Assembly: GCA_030641605.1 (NCBI GenBank)
Contig: DAOWHD010000024.1
Span: forward strand, 1-8,991
Origin: Thermoplasmata archaeon
GTDB taxonomy: Archaea; Thermoplasmatota; E2; DHVEG-1
Length of the DNA stretch: 8,991 bases
Direction: 5' to 3'
In this document: positions 1 to 5,954 of the stretch, in pieces
Numbering within the stretch: position 1 is the first letter of the stretch
Layout: each line of letters starts with the position of its first letter
Notes under the pieces: model-generated
Seen by the model: only the letters and a program-made list of their open reading frames with translations
What the model was told of the DNA's origin: nothing
Database searches by the model: none
Program-made: the position numbers and the translations under genes

Positions 1-405
1 CAGGATAAAATTCTTGATCGCGCGGAAAACATTGCATTTATGCTTGATATGCGCCATACTAAAATTCCAAAAAAACTGCAGGAAGTATTCATCGAGCATG
101 CAAAGTTGGTTATTAAGACAGTAGGTGCCATGGAAGATGCTGTTGAGAACACTAAGGCTCTAGTCGAGACAAGATTTGTAAAACGTGATAGGGGGCAAGC
201 CAAGGAGTTCATCTACAAAGTTCATCGTTTGGAGTGGGAAGCAGATAGGAAGAAAATTGAGATGAATCGGGGCATTTATAAGCTTGAGAAGAAACTTGAT
301 CCTATGGATGTCTATCATCTGTTAAAGATTGCTGACTGGGTAGATGATATTGCCGATCATGCAGAAAATGTTGTTGATTGGTTAAGAGCGATGATGGCAA
401 AATAA
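1..405 (+). CDS. DUF47 / PhoU-like protein (TIGR00153 type), 5'-truncated
   Basis: The reading frame is open from base 1 and ends at TAA 403-405, giving the last 134 residues of a protein usually a little over 200 long; the true start lies outside the window. The first in-frame ATG (position 40) is internal, because the family motif LDRAENIAFML continues upstream of it. The sequence is all-helical and charged, with the paired E/D-rich signatures of the PhoU/DUF47 fold: RAENIAFMLD near the left edge, EWEADRKK in the middle, and KIADWVDDIADHAENV near the C-terminus. These acidic helices bind metal ions in PhoU relatives. In the wider family such genes commonly sit next to a PiT-type phosphate permease and are thought to regulate phosphate uptake; any such partner would be upstream, out of view. 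The family call is strong; the physiological role is inferred from relatives. Confidence 0.85.
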   Translation, partial: QDKILDRAENIAFMLDMRHTKIPKKLQEVFIEHAKLVIKTVGAMEDAVENTKALVETRFVKRDRGQAKEFIYKVHRLEWEADRKKIEMNRGIYKLEKKLDPMDVYHLLKIADWVDDIADHAENVVDWLRAMMAK

Positions 406-409
406 TTTT

Positions 410-1288
410 TCATTCATACAGCTTTACCGTATTAATGTTGAGGGGTAGCTTCATCGAACTTGCAATAGCATCACATTTTGTTCTTAATAGATATGCAACC
501 GGGCGGTAATTTGTTTCTGAAAAAGATTCGTAATTGGCCATTCCTTTGCAAATTATCAAATCGGTCTGTTTTAATGCTTCTTTAAGATTCGATGGAAGTT
601 TTTCAAAGTCAACACCAACGGCAAAACAACCCGTCGTAAGAATTTCATCAACTACGTCTTTGAAATTCAATTCCTTTGCGTCTTCTAGTGTAGCATCGCT
701 AAGTATGGGTTCGCCCTTCACAACAAGCGTTAAAGCAATATCTGGATTGTACTTTTTTAGCTCCCGGCACAATATTTTATCAAAAACAATTTCACCACAA
801 TTGTCTGTAAATAACAGTACGTTTCTTGATTTTTTTAATAAATCCTTCACTCTTTCTGTATTGTCATAACCAAGCCCCTCAGATATTGTTCTTTCAAAAA
901 CCTCATTGAGCATATCAGGATGGGAGCTGGCGCCATCAATTCCAAAATCCATATTATTTCCAGCGATTGAACATATTATACTCGTCTTTAATGGGTCCTC
1001 GGATTCCTTTATGAGTTTCTCAACTTGTGGAATAAGTGATATTGCAACTTTGTTGCTCTGATGTTTTAACTCTTTGTATGGGTCGTTGTCACCAAGGGTT
1101 TCATACACAAGTTTGTGTACTTTTGTTGCAATTGTTGCACTACATTTAGTAGGGTCATACAATTCAGAAAGGGCCATACATGCATTACGTATTGTCCTGG
1201 TCTTTGTTCTAGTATCCTTGGTGCTTTGTTCTGCTTCAAAGATAATACGTTTCAATAGGCAAGGTACACATTGTGTTTGGATTTTCAT
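410..1288 (-). CDS. DUF89 family metal-dependent phosphatase (ARMT1-like damage-control type)
   Basis: This 292-residue protein has the typical length of archaeal DUF89 subfamily I proteins. The N-terminus carries CVPCLLKR, with C7 and C10 forming the CxxC that marks this subfamily. Further family motifs are GNNMDFGID (110-118), the metal/active-site stretch LLFTDNCGEIVFD (158-170, with D162, N163, E166 and D170), KGMANYES (248-255) and LLRTKCDAIA (267-276). Characterised family members are Mn/Ni/Co-dependent phosphatases that remove damaged or surplus phosphometabolites such as sugar phosphates and phosphopantetheine derivatives; the substrate here cannot be read from sequence. The ATG at 1288 lies about 25-32 bases downstream of a TATA-like TATAATAA on the minus strand, with only a weak GGAAG before it, so the mRNA may be leaderless. 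The stop is 4 bases from the stop of the convergent DUF47 gene. Confidence 0.87.
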   Translation of the reverse strand: MKIQTQCVPCLLKRIIFEAEQSTKDTRTKTRTIRNACMALSELYDPTKCSATIATKVHKLVYETLGDNDPYKELKHQSNKVAISLIPQVEKLIKESEDPLKTSIICSIAGNNMDFGIDGASSHPDMLNEVFERTISEGLGYDNTERVKDLLKKSRNVLLFTDNCGEIVFDKILCRELKKYNPDIALTLVVKGEPILSDATLEDAKELNFKDVVDEILTTGCFAVGVDFEKLPSNLKEALKQTDLIICKGMANYESFSETNYRPVAYLLRTKCDAIASSMKLPLNINTVKLYE

Positions 1289-1312
1289 ACAAAACTTCCA
1301 AAACAGTACATG

Positions 1313-1320
1313 TTATTATA
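1313..1320 (-). promoter_or_regulatory. TATA-box-like element for the DUF89 gene
   Basis: On the minus strand this reads TATAATAA, 25-32 bases upstream of the ATG at 1288. That spacing would place transcription initiation at or just ahead of the start codon, giving a leaderless or nearly leaderless message. It is assigned from composition and spacing only. Confidence 0.45.
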
Positions 1321-1352
1321 GTCTTACGACAATGATTGGTCAAAAAAATGAA

Positions 1353-1359
1353 TTATAAA
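1353..1359 (+). promoter_or_regulatory. TATA-box-like element for the small acidic protein gene
   Basis: TTATAAA follows a purine-rich stretch (CAAAAAAATGAA) that resembles a BRE. Initiation about 25 bases downstream would fall near 1380, leaving a leader of about 30 bases ahead of the ATG at 1413. Together with the opposing element at 1313-1320 it forms a compact divergent promoter region. Confidence 0.45.
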
Positions 1360-1412
1360 GTTACCTTTTTAAGGAACGATGTATTTTGTATTTTCGGTCG
1401 AGAGAGAAGAAG

Positions 1413-1802
1413 ATGGGTTCTTACAGGAGAAAAGTGCATAAGAAGAAATCTGTGGACTTATTTCATGAAAAGGGTTTGGAGGATATGATAAAAGATGAAG
1501 TGGATTTTTTCTATATGGGTGAAGAGGAACCAGATAGTATTACATTAGATATGGAGTACCCTCCTATGTTGGATGAGCCAGATATTGTTAGAGAGTTGAA
1601 AGAAGAGGAACGACTTGGAAAACTTCAGACCTTGGTGACAGATATTCAAGAAGAGGAGAAGCAACATTCTGCGTCAACGTTGCCAGAACGCCTAGATACG
1701 TTTGAAGAAACTGAAGGTGTATCAGAAAAGGTAAAAATTGCAAGTTATGAAGATGCCCTTGCCCTTGCTAAAAAGGCATTAGATAAAGTAAGTAAAGGTT
1801 GA
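1413..1802 (+). CDS. Small acidic hypothetical protein, 129 aa
   Basis: I do not recognise this protein. From the ATG at 1413 it is 129 residues; an in-frame TTG at 1386 would add nine residues (MYFRSREKK) but has no better ribosome-binding signal, so the ATG is preferred without certainty. The first dozen residues are strongly basic (MGSYRRKVHKKK). The remainder is Glu/Asp-rich and looks mostly helical, with an acidic stretch around 26-65 and a segment 66-88 (ELKEEERLGKLQTLVTDIQE) that could form a coiled coil. The C-terminal 20 residues (EDALALAKKALDKVSKG) resemble a short amphipathic helix. There are no cysteines, signal peptide or membrane segment, so it is a soluble cytoplasmic protein. 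Codon use and periodicity look like genuine coding sequence and it has its own TATA-like promoter. It is not in an operon: the DUF89 gene is divergent and elp3 convergent. The basic tail could contact nucleic acid, but that is a guess. Confidence 0.7.
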   Translation: MGSYRRKVHKKKSVDLFHEKGLEDMIKDEVDFFYMGEEEPDSITLDMEYPPMLDEPDIVRELKEEERLGKLQTLVTDIQEEEKQHSASTLPERLDTFEETEGVSEKVKIASYEDALALAKKALDKVSKG

Positions 1803-1866
1803 AATGTAACCATCAAGACTAACTACGATACAACTCTAAGTTTACGTTCTCTGTTTGAACATATAT

Positions 1867-1896
1867 AAAAATATATATTTTTCAGACTAGCTTTTT
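1867..1896. terminator. AT-rich palindrome with T-runs between convergent genes
   Basis: Bases 1867-1882 form a perfect 16-base palindrome, AAAAATATATATTTTT, followed on the plus strand by a second T-run at 1892-1896. It sits midway in the 124-base gap between the end of the small acidic protein gene (1802) and the end of elp3 (1927). Both strands present oligo-T, the usual archaeal termination signal, so it is a good candidate for bidirectional termination. It also resembles a TATA box by composition, but no gene start lies at a suitable distance. Confidence 0.45.
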
Positions 1897-1926
1897 CTAA
1901 TTTCCCTAAGCAACAAATTCAAATGT

Positions 1927-3513
1927 TTATAGCTCCTTGTGGAGATATGCTCCATCATCTCTAAAACCAAGGGATCTATAGTATTCTTTAACCCCAACAC
2001 CGCTTAGGACGAACAACTGTTTTTTATCAAACTCCTCAAGGCATATACGTTCTGCTTCTCCAATAAGCTCTTTTCCAAATCCTTTATGTTGCCAACCCTT
2101 TTTTCCCTTCTTCCCGAGAGGAAGCTCTCTTCCCACCACTTTTAGCTCCCTTATTATCATACAAGGAGTTCTTAGAAGCTCACGACGATGAGGTTGAGCA
2201 ACATTGCGCAATCTGAGATAACCAATAATTCCATCGTTTTTTTGATCCACGAGAGAAATGAATATCTCTTCTCCGTTGCTTGCATCATAATGATAGATAT
2301 CAAAACCAATATTGTCTTCATCAATCTCTATTTTTTCCTTTAGAGATTTGTGGCCGATTTCCCTGCATCTAATGCATCTGCAGGCCTTGCCATGTTTTCT
2401 CATCTCAACTTCTACCATTTGACGTAAATTGCTTTTGTCAACGCCTGCCTCGATATATGGTGAGGGGACATCTCGTTGAATTCTTTGTATGCGGACCCAT
2501 TCTGGAACATATTCTTTCATCTTTGCTATACTCTTTGATGCTTCTGTGTTGCTTAACGGTTCATATTCGCCAGATTTCCACATATCATAGAGTCTGGTTC
2601 CTTTGATTACTAATGTTGGATAGATTTTAATCATATCAGGTTTAAAATCTGGATTTTCAAAAATTGTTTTAAAAGAATCGATATCACGTTTTGTATCTGA
2701 ACCAGGTAGGCCTGGCATCATGTGGTAGCATATTTTAAACCCGCAGTCTTTTGCAATGCGGGTGGCAGATATAGAATCCGTGACCGTATGTCCACGATTC
2801 ATATTATACAAAACATCGTCAAATGCTGTCTGTACGCCAAGTTCAATGCGAGTTGCACCAAGGTCCAATGCTTGATCGGCGTGTTGCAATCTAAACCAAT
2901 CTGGACGGGTTTCAACAGTAAGTCCTATGCAACGTGATGGTGCGCTTTCGTTTTTCTTTTTCGCCGATTCCAATGAAGAAGAATGTTTTTTGTTTAACGC
3001 ATCGAAACATCTTTTGACGAACCATTTCTGATAACTAGGTAGTCTAGCTGTGAATGTTCCCCCCATCAAGATAAGGTCGATTTTATCTGTGGAATGACCA
3101 ATTGCATTCAACTGCTCAATCCTACTTTTTGTTTGCATAAATGGATCAAAATCATTTATTATCGCCCGCATGGCCGCTGGTTCGTGTCCTGTATAACTTT
3201 GAGGAGTATTGTTTTCAGGACCTCCCGGACAAGGGATGCATTTTCCATGGGGGCATTTTTCAGGTGAAGTCATCACTGCCACAATTGCAACACCAGATAT
3301 TGTTCTCATAGGTTTTTTGCGAAGAACGGCAACAGCTGTTTCTCTTTTTACTTCCGAAAAATCAGAGGGCAGATGAGCCAGTATCTCGCTGTCTTTGGGG
3401 ATGTTATCGATCTTGTATTTTTTGCATAGTTTAATCTTGGCTTTATGTAGCTCTTCTTTAGACTGAATCTTTTTGGAGAGAATAAGATCAATAATTTCAG
3501 AGTAGAAGGGCAT
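1927..3513 (-). CDS. elp3: Elp3: tRNA U34 carboxymethyltransferase (radical SAM / GNAT)
   Basis: This 528-residue protein has the full archaeal Elp3 architecture. A basic N-terminal tRNA-binding region (1-70) is followed by a radical SAM domain (about 71-345) with the cluster-binding cysteines C87, C92 and C95 in CPHGKCIPCPGG, then QSYTGHEPAAMRA (105-117), LMGGTFTARLP (149-159), GLTVETRPDW (197-206) and RIELGVQTAFDDVL (222-235). The linker CRCIRCREIG (C378, C380, C383) matches the zinc-binding site. The C-terminal GNAT domain (about 395-528) has the acetyl-CoA loop QHKGFGKELI (475-484) and KEYYRSLGF (509-517). Elp3 uses acetyl-CoA and SAM radical chemistry to make cm5U at the wobble position of tRNA; archaea typically have it without the other Elongator subunits, and none are seen here. 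The gene stands alone. Its ATG has no Shine-Dalgarno sequence and lies shortly after a TATA-like element, so the message is probably leaderless. Confidence 0.97.
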   Translation of the reverse strand: MPFYSEIIDLILSKKIQSKEELHKAKIKLCKKYKIDNIPKDSEILAHLPSDFSEVKRETAVAVLRKKPMRTISGVAIVAVMTSPEKCPHGKCIPCPGGPENNTPQSYTGHEPAAMRAIINDFDPFMQTKSRIEQLNAIGHSTDKIDLILMGGTFTARLPSYQKWFVKRCFDALNKKHSSSLESAKKKNESAPSRCIGLTVETRPDWFRLQHADQALDLGATRIELGVQTAFDDVLYNMNRGHTVTDSISATRIAKDCGFKICYHMMPGLPGSDTKRDIDSFKTIFENPDFKPDMIKIYPTLVIKGTRLYDMWKSGEYEPLSNTEASKSIAKMKEYVPEWVRIQRIQRDVPSPYIEAGVDKSNLRQMVEVEMRKHGKACRCIRCREIGHKSLKEKIEIDEDNIGFDIYHYDASNGEEIFISLVDQKNDGIIGYLRLRNVAQPHRRELLRTPCMIIRELKVVGRELPLGKKGKKGWQHKGFGKELIGEAERICLEEFDKKQLFVLSGVGVKEYYRSLGFRDDGAYLHKEL

Positions 3514-3535
3514 TTAAAAGTGCCATCACGTCAAT

Positions 3536-3545
3536 GGATAAAAAT
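3536..3545 (-). promoter_or_regulatory. TATA-box-like element for elp3
   Basis: On the minus strand this reads ATTTTTATCC, preceded by a purine-rich AACAAAG that could act as a BRE. It is 23-32 bases upstream of the elp3 ATG, which would place initiation almost on the start codon and fits the absence of a ribosome-binding site there. Confidence 0.45.
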
Positions 3546-3582
3546 CTTTGTTATCCTTGTGTTTAACAGTAGCGTTTGGATA

Positions 3583-3591
3583 GTTTTATTA
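3583..3591 (+). promoter_or_regulatory. Possible TATA-box-like element for the ABC exporter operon
   Basis: GTTTTATTA ends 36 bases before the TTG start at 3628. Initiation about 25 bases downstream would fall near 3612, immediately ahead of the Shine-Dalgarno sequence at 3613-3618. A second AT-rich stretch, TTAATATT at 3597-3604, is an alternative, so this assignment is weak. Confidence 0.3.
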
Positions 3592-3612
3592 ACAAGTTAA
3601 TATTGTGAGCCA

Positions 3613-3618
3613 GAGGAG
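3613..3618 (+). promoter_or_regulatory. Shine-Dalgarno site deciding the TTG start of the ABC ATPase
   Basis: GAGGAG lies nine bases ahead of the TTG at 3628. No ATG or GTG in that frame lies nearby upstream, and the encoded protein begins with a normal ABC N-terminus (DIIKTDNLTKKF), so this site supports the unusual start codon. It contrasts with the nearby genes that appear leaderless. Confidence 0.65.
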
Positions 3619-3627
3619 ACGAAGAGT

Positions 3628-4611
3628 TTGGATATAATAAAAACCGATAACCTTACAAAAAAATTTAACGATCTCACTGCAGTCGATAATATATCGTTCT
3701 CTGTAAAAAAAGGGGAAATCTTTGGATTTCTTGGACCAAATGGGGCAGGTAAAACTACAACAATAAAGATGCTAACGACTCTGTTACACCCGACAAATGG
3801 TTCTGCGAAAATTTCTGATTTTAATATCGTTAAGGATAGAGACAAGGTAAGAAAAAATATTGGAGTTGTTTTTCAAGAACCTGCTCTGGATACAGAACTC
3901 ACAGGAGGAGAAAACCTTGACTACCATGCAAGGATGTATGGCATTGGTAGGAATAAAAGAAAGACCAGAATAGAGGATGTTTTGCACCTTGTTGATCTCG
4001 AAGATAAAAGAGATGTGTTTGTGAAAAACTATTCGGGCGGAATGAAAAGAAGACTGGAGATAGCAAGGGGTCTGATGCATTATCCAAATGTTTTGTTTTT
4101 AGATGAGCCTACACTTGGCCTAGATGCACAGACAAGAAGGGCAATTTGGGAATACATAAAGAAAATGAATAAAGAGGAAGGAACCACCATTTTTTTGACG
4201 ACACATTACATGGATGAAGCCGATTATCTGTGTGATAGAGTGGGTATTATTGATCATGGTAAAATTCTCGTTATTGATTCCATTGAAAACCTAAAAAATT
4301 CTGTAGGGAACGATGTTATAACTCTCTCGTGTTCAGATTTAGATGGTCTAATTAAAAGGTTGGAAAAGGAAGATTGGATTGAAAATATTGAACGGCACGA
4401 ATCTCTTTTAACGCTAGGTGTTGAAAAGGGCGATGAGAAAATCCCCGTTATAATTGAAATATCCCAATCCCAAAATATCCAGATTAAATCGATTAGTGTG
4501 AGAAAGCCAACTCTTGATGATGTATTTCTTCATTTTACTGGCAGAACTATTCGCAACCAAGAGACGGCGGATATAAAGATTCCTCCTAGATTTCGTAGCA
4601 GGATGGGATAA
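3628..4611 (+). CDS. ABC transporter ATP-binding protein, DrrA-like (ABC-2 exporter)
   Basis: This 327-residue protein starts at TTG. Complete nucleotide-binding-domain motifs are visible: Walker A GPNGAGKTT (36-44), Q-loop Q83 in VFQEP, signature YSGGMKRR (135-142), Walker B VLFLDE (155-160) with D-loop GLD (164-166), and switch histidine H193 in TTHYMDEAD. After the ATPase core (about 1-220) comes the C-terminal extension of the DrrA/CcmA-like family, ending in the typical RKPTLDDVFLHFTG (282-295). The protein powers an ABC-2 type exporter together with the permease that begins three bases after its stop. Relatives export antibiotics, lipids or polysaccharides; DrrA itself exports daunorubicin. 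The substrate here cannot be deduced, and no biosynthetic or regulator genes flank the pair. All catalytic residues are present, so it should be active. Confidence 0.95.
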   Translation: MDIIKTDNLTKKFNDLTAVDNISFSVKKGEIFGFLGPNGAGKTTTIKMLTTLLHPTNGSAKISDFNIVKDRDKVRKNIGVVFQEPALDTELTGGENLDYHARMYGIGRNKRKTRIEDVLHLVDLEDKRDVFVKNYSGGMKRRLEIARGLMHYPNVLFLDEPTLGLDAQTRRAIWEYIKKMNKEEGTTIFLTTHYMDEADYLCDRVGIIDHGKILVIDSIENLKNSVGNDVITLSCSDLDGLIKRLEKEDWIENIERHESLLTLGVEKGDEKIPVIIEISQSQNIQIKSISVRKPTLDDVFLHFTGRTIRNQETADIKIPPRFRSRMG

Positions 4612-4614
4612 GTT

Positions 4615-5376
4615 ATGAAGGCTGCAGAATTTCAGGCCATCTATGTTATGTGGCTACGTCAGATGAAACGTTTTATCCGCTCTAAAAGTAGACTTGTTTC
4701 AACTATTGTTCAGCCTTTGTTTTTTCTTCTTATACTAGGATCCGGTTTTAGGGTTGCAACATTTGAAGGTGTAAATGATTACTTGTCTTTTCTTGCACCC
4801 GGTATTGTCACAATGGCAATTTTGTTTTCTTCAATGTTTACTGGTATTTCGGTATTATGGGATAAACAATTTGGATTTTTACAGGAAGTCTTAGTAGCCC
4901 CAATTAGCCGTTTTTCAATCATCATTGGACGTACACTTGGCGGTGCGACAGTGGCATTAATTCAGGGAGTTATAATTTTGCTAATTGCGCTAGGCCTTGG
5001 TGTTGAGATATCTGGAGTTTTTGGCTTATTGTTAACCTTGGTTTTTATGATCCTTATAGCTTTCACGGCAGTTGGATTTGGACTCGTAATTGCTTCAAAA
5101 ATGGAGGATTTTCAAGGTTTTCAGCTCATAATGAGTCTTCTAATTATGCCTCTTTTGTTTTTATCATCGGCATTTTTCCCTGTTACTGCCAACCCAACTA
5201 TGAAAACAATAGCCATATTTAATCCATTATTTTATATGGTTGATGGTCTGCGTGGCAGTCTAGTAGTTAATGTGGCTACTGTAAATCATCCTTTGTTGGA
5301 TCTTTTGGTTGTTGTAGTGATGTGCATTATTATGATGGGTGCAGGAAGCTATCTATTTAGCAAAAGTGAAGTTTGA
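4615..5376 (+). CDS. ABC-2 type transporter permease, DrrB-like
   Basis: This 253-residue integral membrane protein has six predicted helices, roughly at 27-45, 56-82, 103-130, 134-161, 168-189 and 228-249, the standard ABC-2 permease topology with a cytoplasmic basic N-terminus (RQMKRFIRSKSR). Family landmarks include the coupling-helix-like segment EVLVAPISRFSIIIGR (91-106), which contacts the ATPase, and FFPV (187-190) followed by NPLFYMVDGLRG (203-214). It forms the membrane channel of the exporter with the preceding ATPase; the ATG follows the ATPase stop by only three bases, so translation is probably coupled and the pair is one operon. Two half-size subunits of each type would make a complete transporter. 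The substrate is unknown. Confidence 0.94.
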   Translation: MKAAEFQAIYVMWLRQMKRFIRSKSRLVSTIVQPLFFLLILGSGFRVATFEGVNDYLSFLAPGIVTMAILFSSMFTGISVLWDKQFGFLQEVLVAPISRFSIIIGRTLGGATVALIQGVIILLIALGLGVEISGVFGLLLTLVFMILIAFTAVGFGLVIASKMEDFQGFQLIMSLLIMPLLFLSSAFFPVTANPTMKTIAIFNPLFYMVDGLRGSLVVNVATVNHPLLDLLVVVVMCIIMMGAGSYLFSKSEV

Positions 5377-5478
5377 GAATACCTGGCTATTATTTGTTTA
5401 ATATTTGTAAATCGAAAACCGGTAATATACAAGTTATGTATAATTCATTTCCGCTTGGGTTTGATAATATGAAATAGT

Positions 5479-5514
5479 GCCTTCTGCTTTAGGGAGAAGG
5501 CTAAGATAATTTTT
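5479..5514 (+). terminator. Hairpin plus T-run after the ABC operon
   Basis: A perfect seven-base stem, GCCTTCT (5479-5485) pairing with AGAAGGC (5495-5501), encloses a nine-base loop and is followed by ATAATTTTT (5506-5514). It lies about 100 bases after the permease stop and looks like an intrinsic terminator for that operon. The rest of the 177-base convergent gap (5377-5553) holds no gene I can support; a weaker six-base inverted repeat, CTGAAT at 5523-5528 and ATTCAG at 5545-5550, lies just past the stop of the DUF131 gene and might serve the opposite strand. Confidence 0.5.
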
Positions 5515-5553
5515 CTGCAATTCTGAATCATCGGTTTGTTTAGAATTCAGGTA

Positions 5554-5952
5554 TTAAATCGTTTTAAAAACAAAAAAAGAGGCGATTATGAGTACTATCG
5601 CTAAAATAAGCATTATAATCGCTATTTTCCAATTTGATCCAAAAACAATGGGAATGGGGCCAATGAGAATAACCCCTCCACTCTTTACAGATGTTTCTTT
5701 ACGTGTTTGATTTGCATTCTCTTTATAGCGGTTCAGATCTCCTAGGGGAAACTTACTTGAAAATCCAATCATAAACAATATGATGGCAATAAACATTGAG
5801 ATGAAACCTAGAAAAGCATATACTCCTGAACCAACTATAAATGGAAATATTAAAACAACACCAATTTCAATCTCTCCAGTTAATATGCCCAATGAAAAGA
5901 AAACAATCCCAGAAATAAAAAACACTAGCGGCAGTAAGTGATGCCGGTTCAT
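5554..5952 (-). CDS. DUF131 / TIGR00304 family membrane protein
   Basis: This protein is 132 residues from the ATG at 5952. A longer frame extends to 6009 but would run into folD; the internal start is preferred because it falls two bases after the folD stop and has GAGG about ten bases ahead of it. Hydrophobic segments at about 5-25, 29-46, 46-65 and 108-129 suggest three or four membrane helices. A polar loop (69-91, Lys/Asn/Arg-rich) precedes the family hallmark GGVILIGPIPIVFGS (92-106), a conserved hydrophobic stretch broken by Gly and Pro. This is the archaeal family DUF131, whose function is unknown. The tight junction with folD implies co-transcription and probably translational coupling. 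Whether that reflects a functional link to folate metabolism is not known. Confidence 0.8.
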   Translation of the reverse strand: MNRHHLLPLVFFISGIVFFSLGILTGEIEIGVVLIFPFIVGSGVYAFLGFISMFIAIILFMIGFSSKFPLGDLNRYKENANQTRKETSVKSGGVILIGPIPIVFGSNWKIAIIMLILAIVLIIASFFVFKTI

Positions 5953-5954
5953 CC

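Noticed and set aside
40..42. ATG at 40 as the start of the DUF47 gene
   Set aside because: The frame is open back to base 1 and the residues before the ATG (LDRAENIAF) belong to the conserved family motif, so the gene is cut by the window edge.
534..869. 111-residue plus-strand open frame inside the DUF89 gene
   Set aside because: The minus-strand DUF89 frame has conserved active-site motifs here; the plus-strand translation shows no recognisable domain and is Ser/Phe-rich as antisense shadows are.
3597..4087. Minus-strand open frames opposite the ABC ATPase
   Set aside because: They lie over Walker A and the signature region of a well-conserved ATPase and have no ribosome-binding site or conserved features.
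5377..5553. Possible small RNA or riboswitch in the gap between the ABC operon and the DUF131 gene
   Set aside because: Apart from one seven-base hairpin with a T-run and a weak six-base inverted repeat, I see no extended structure or promoter-like spacing that would support an RNA gene.
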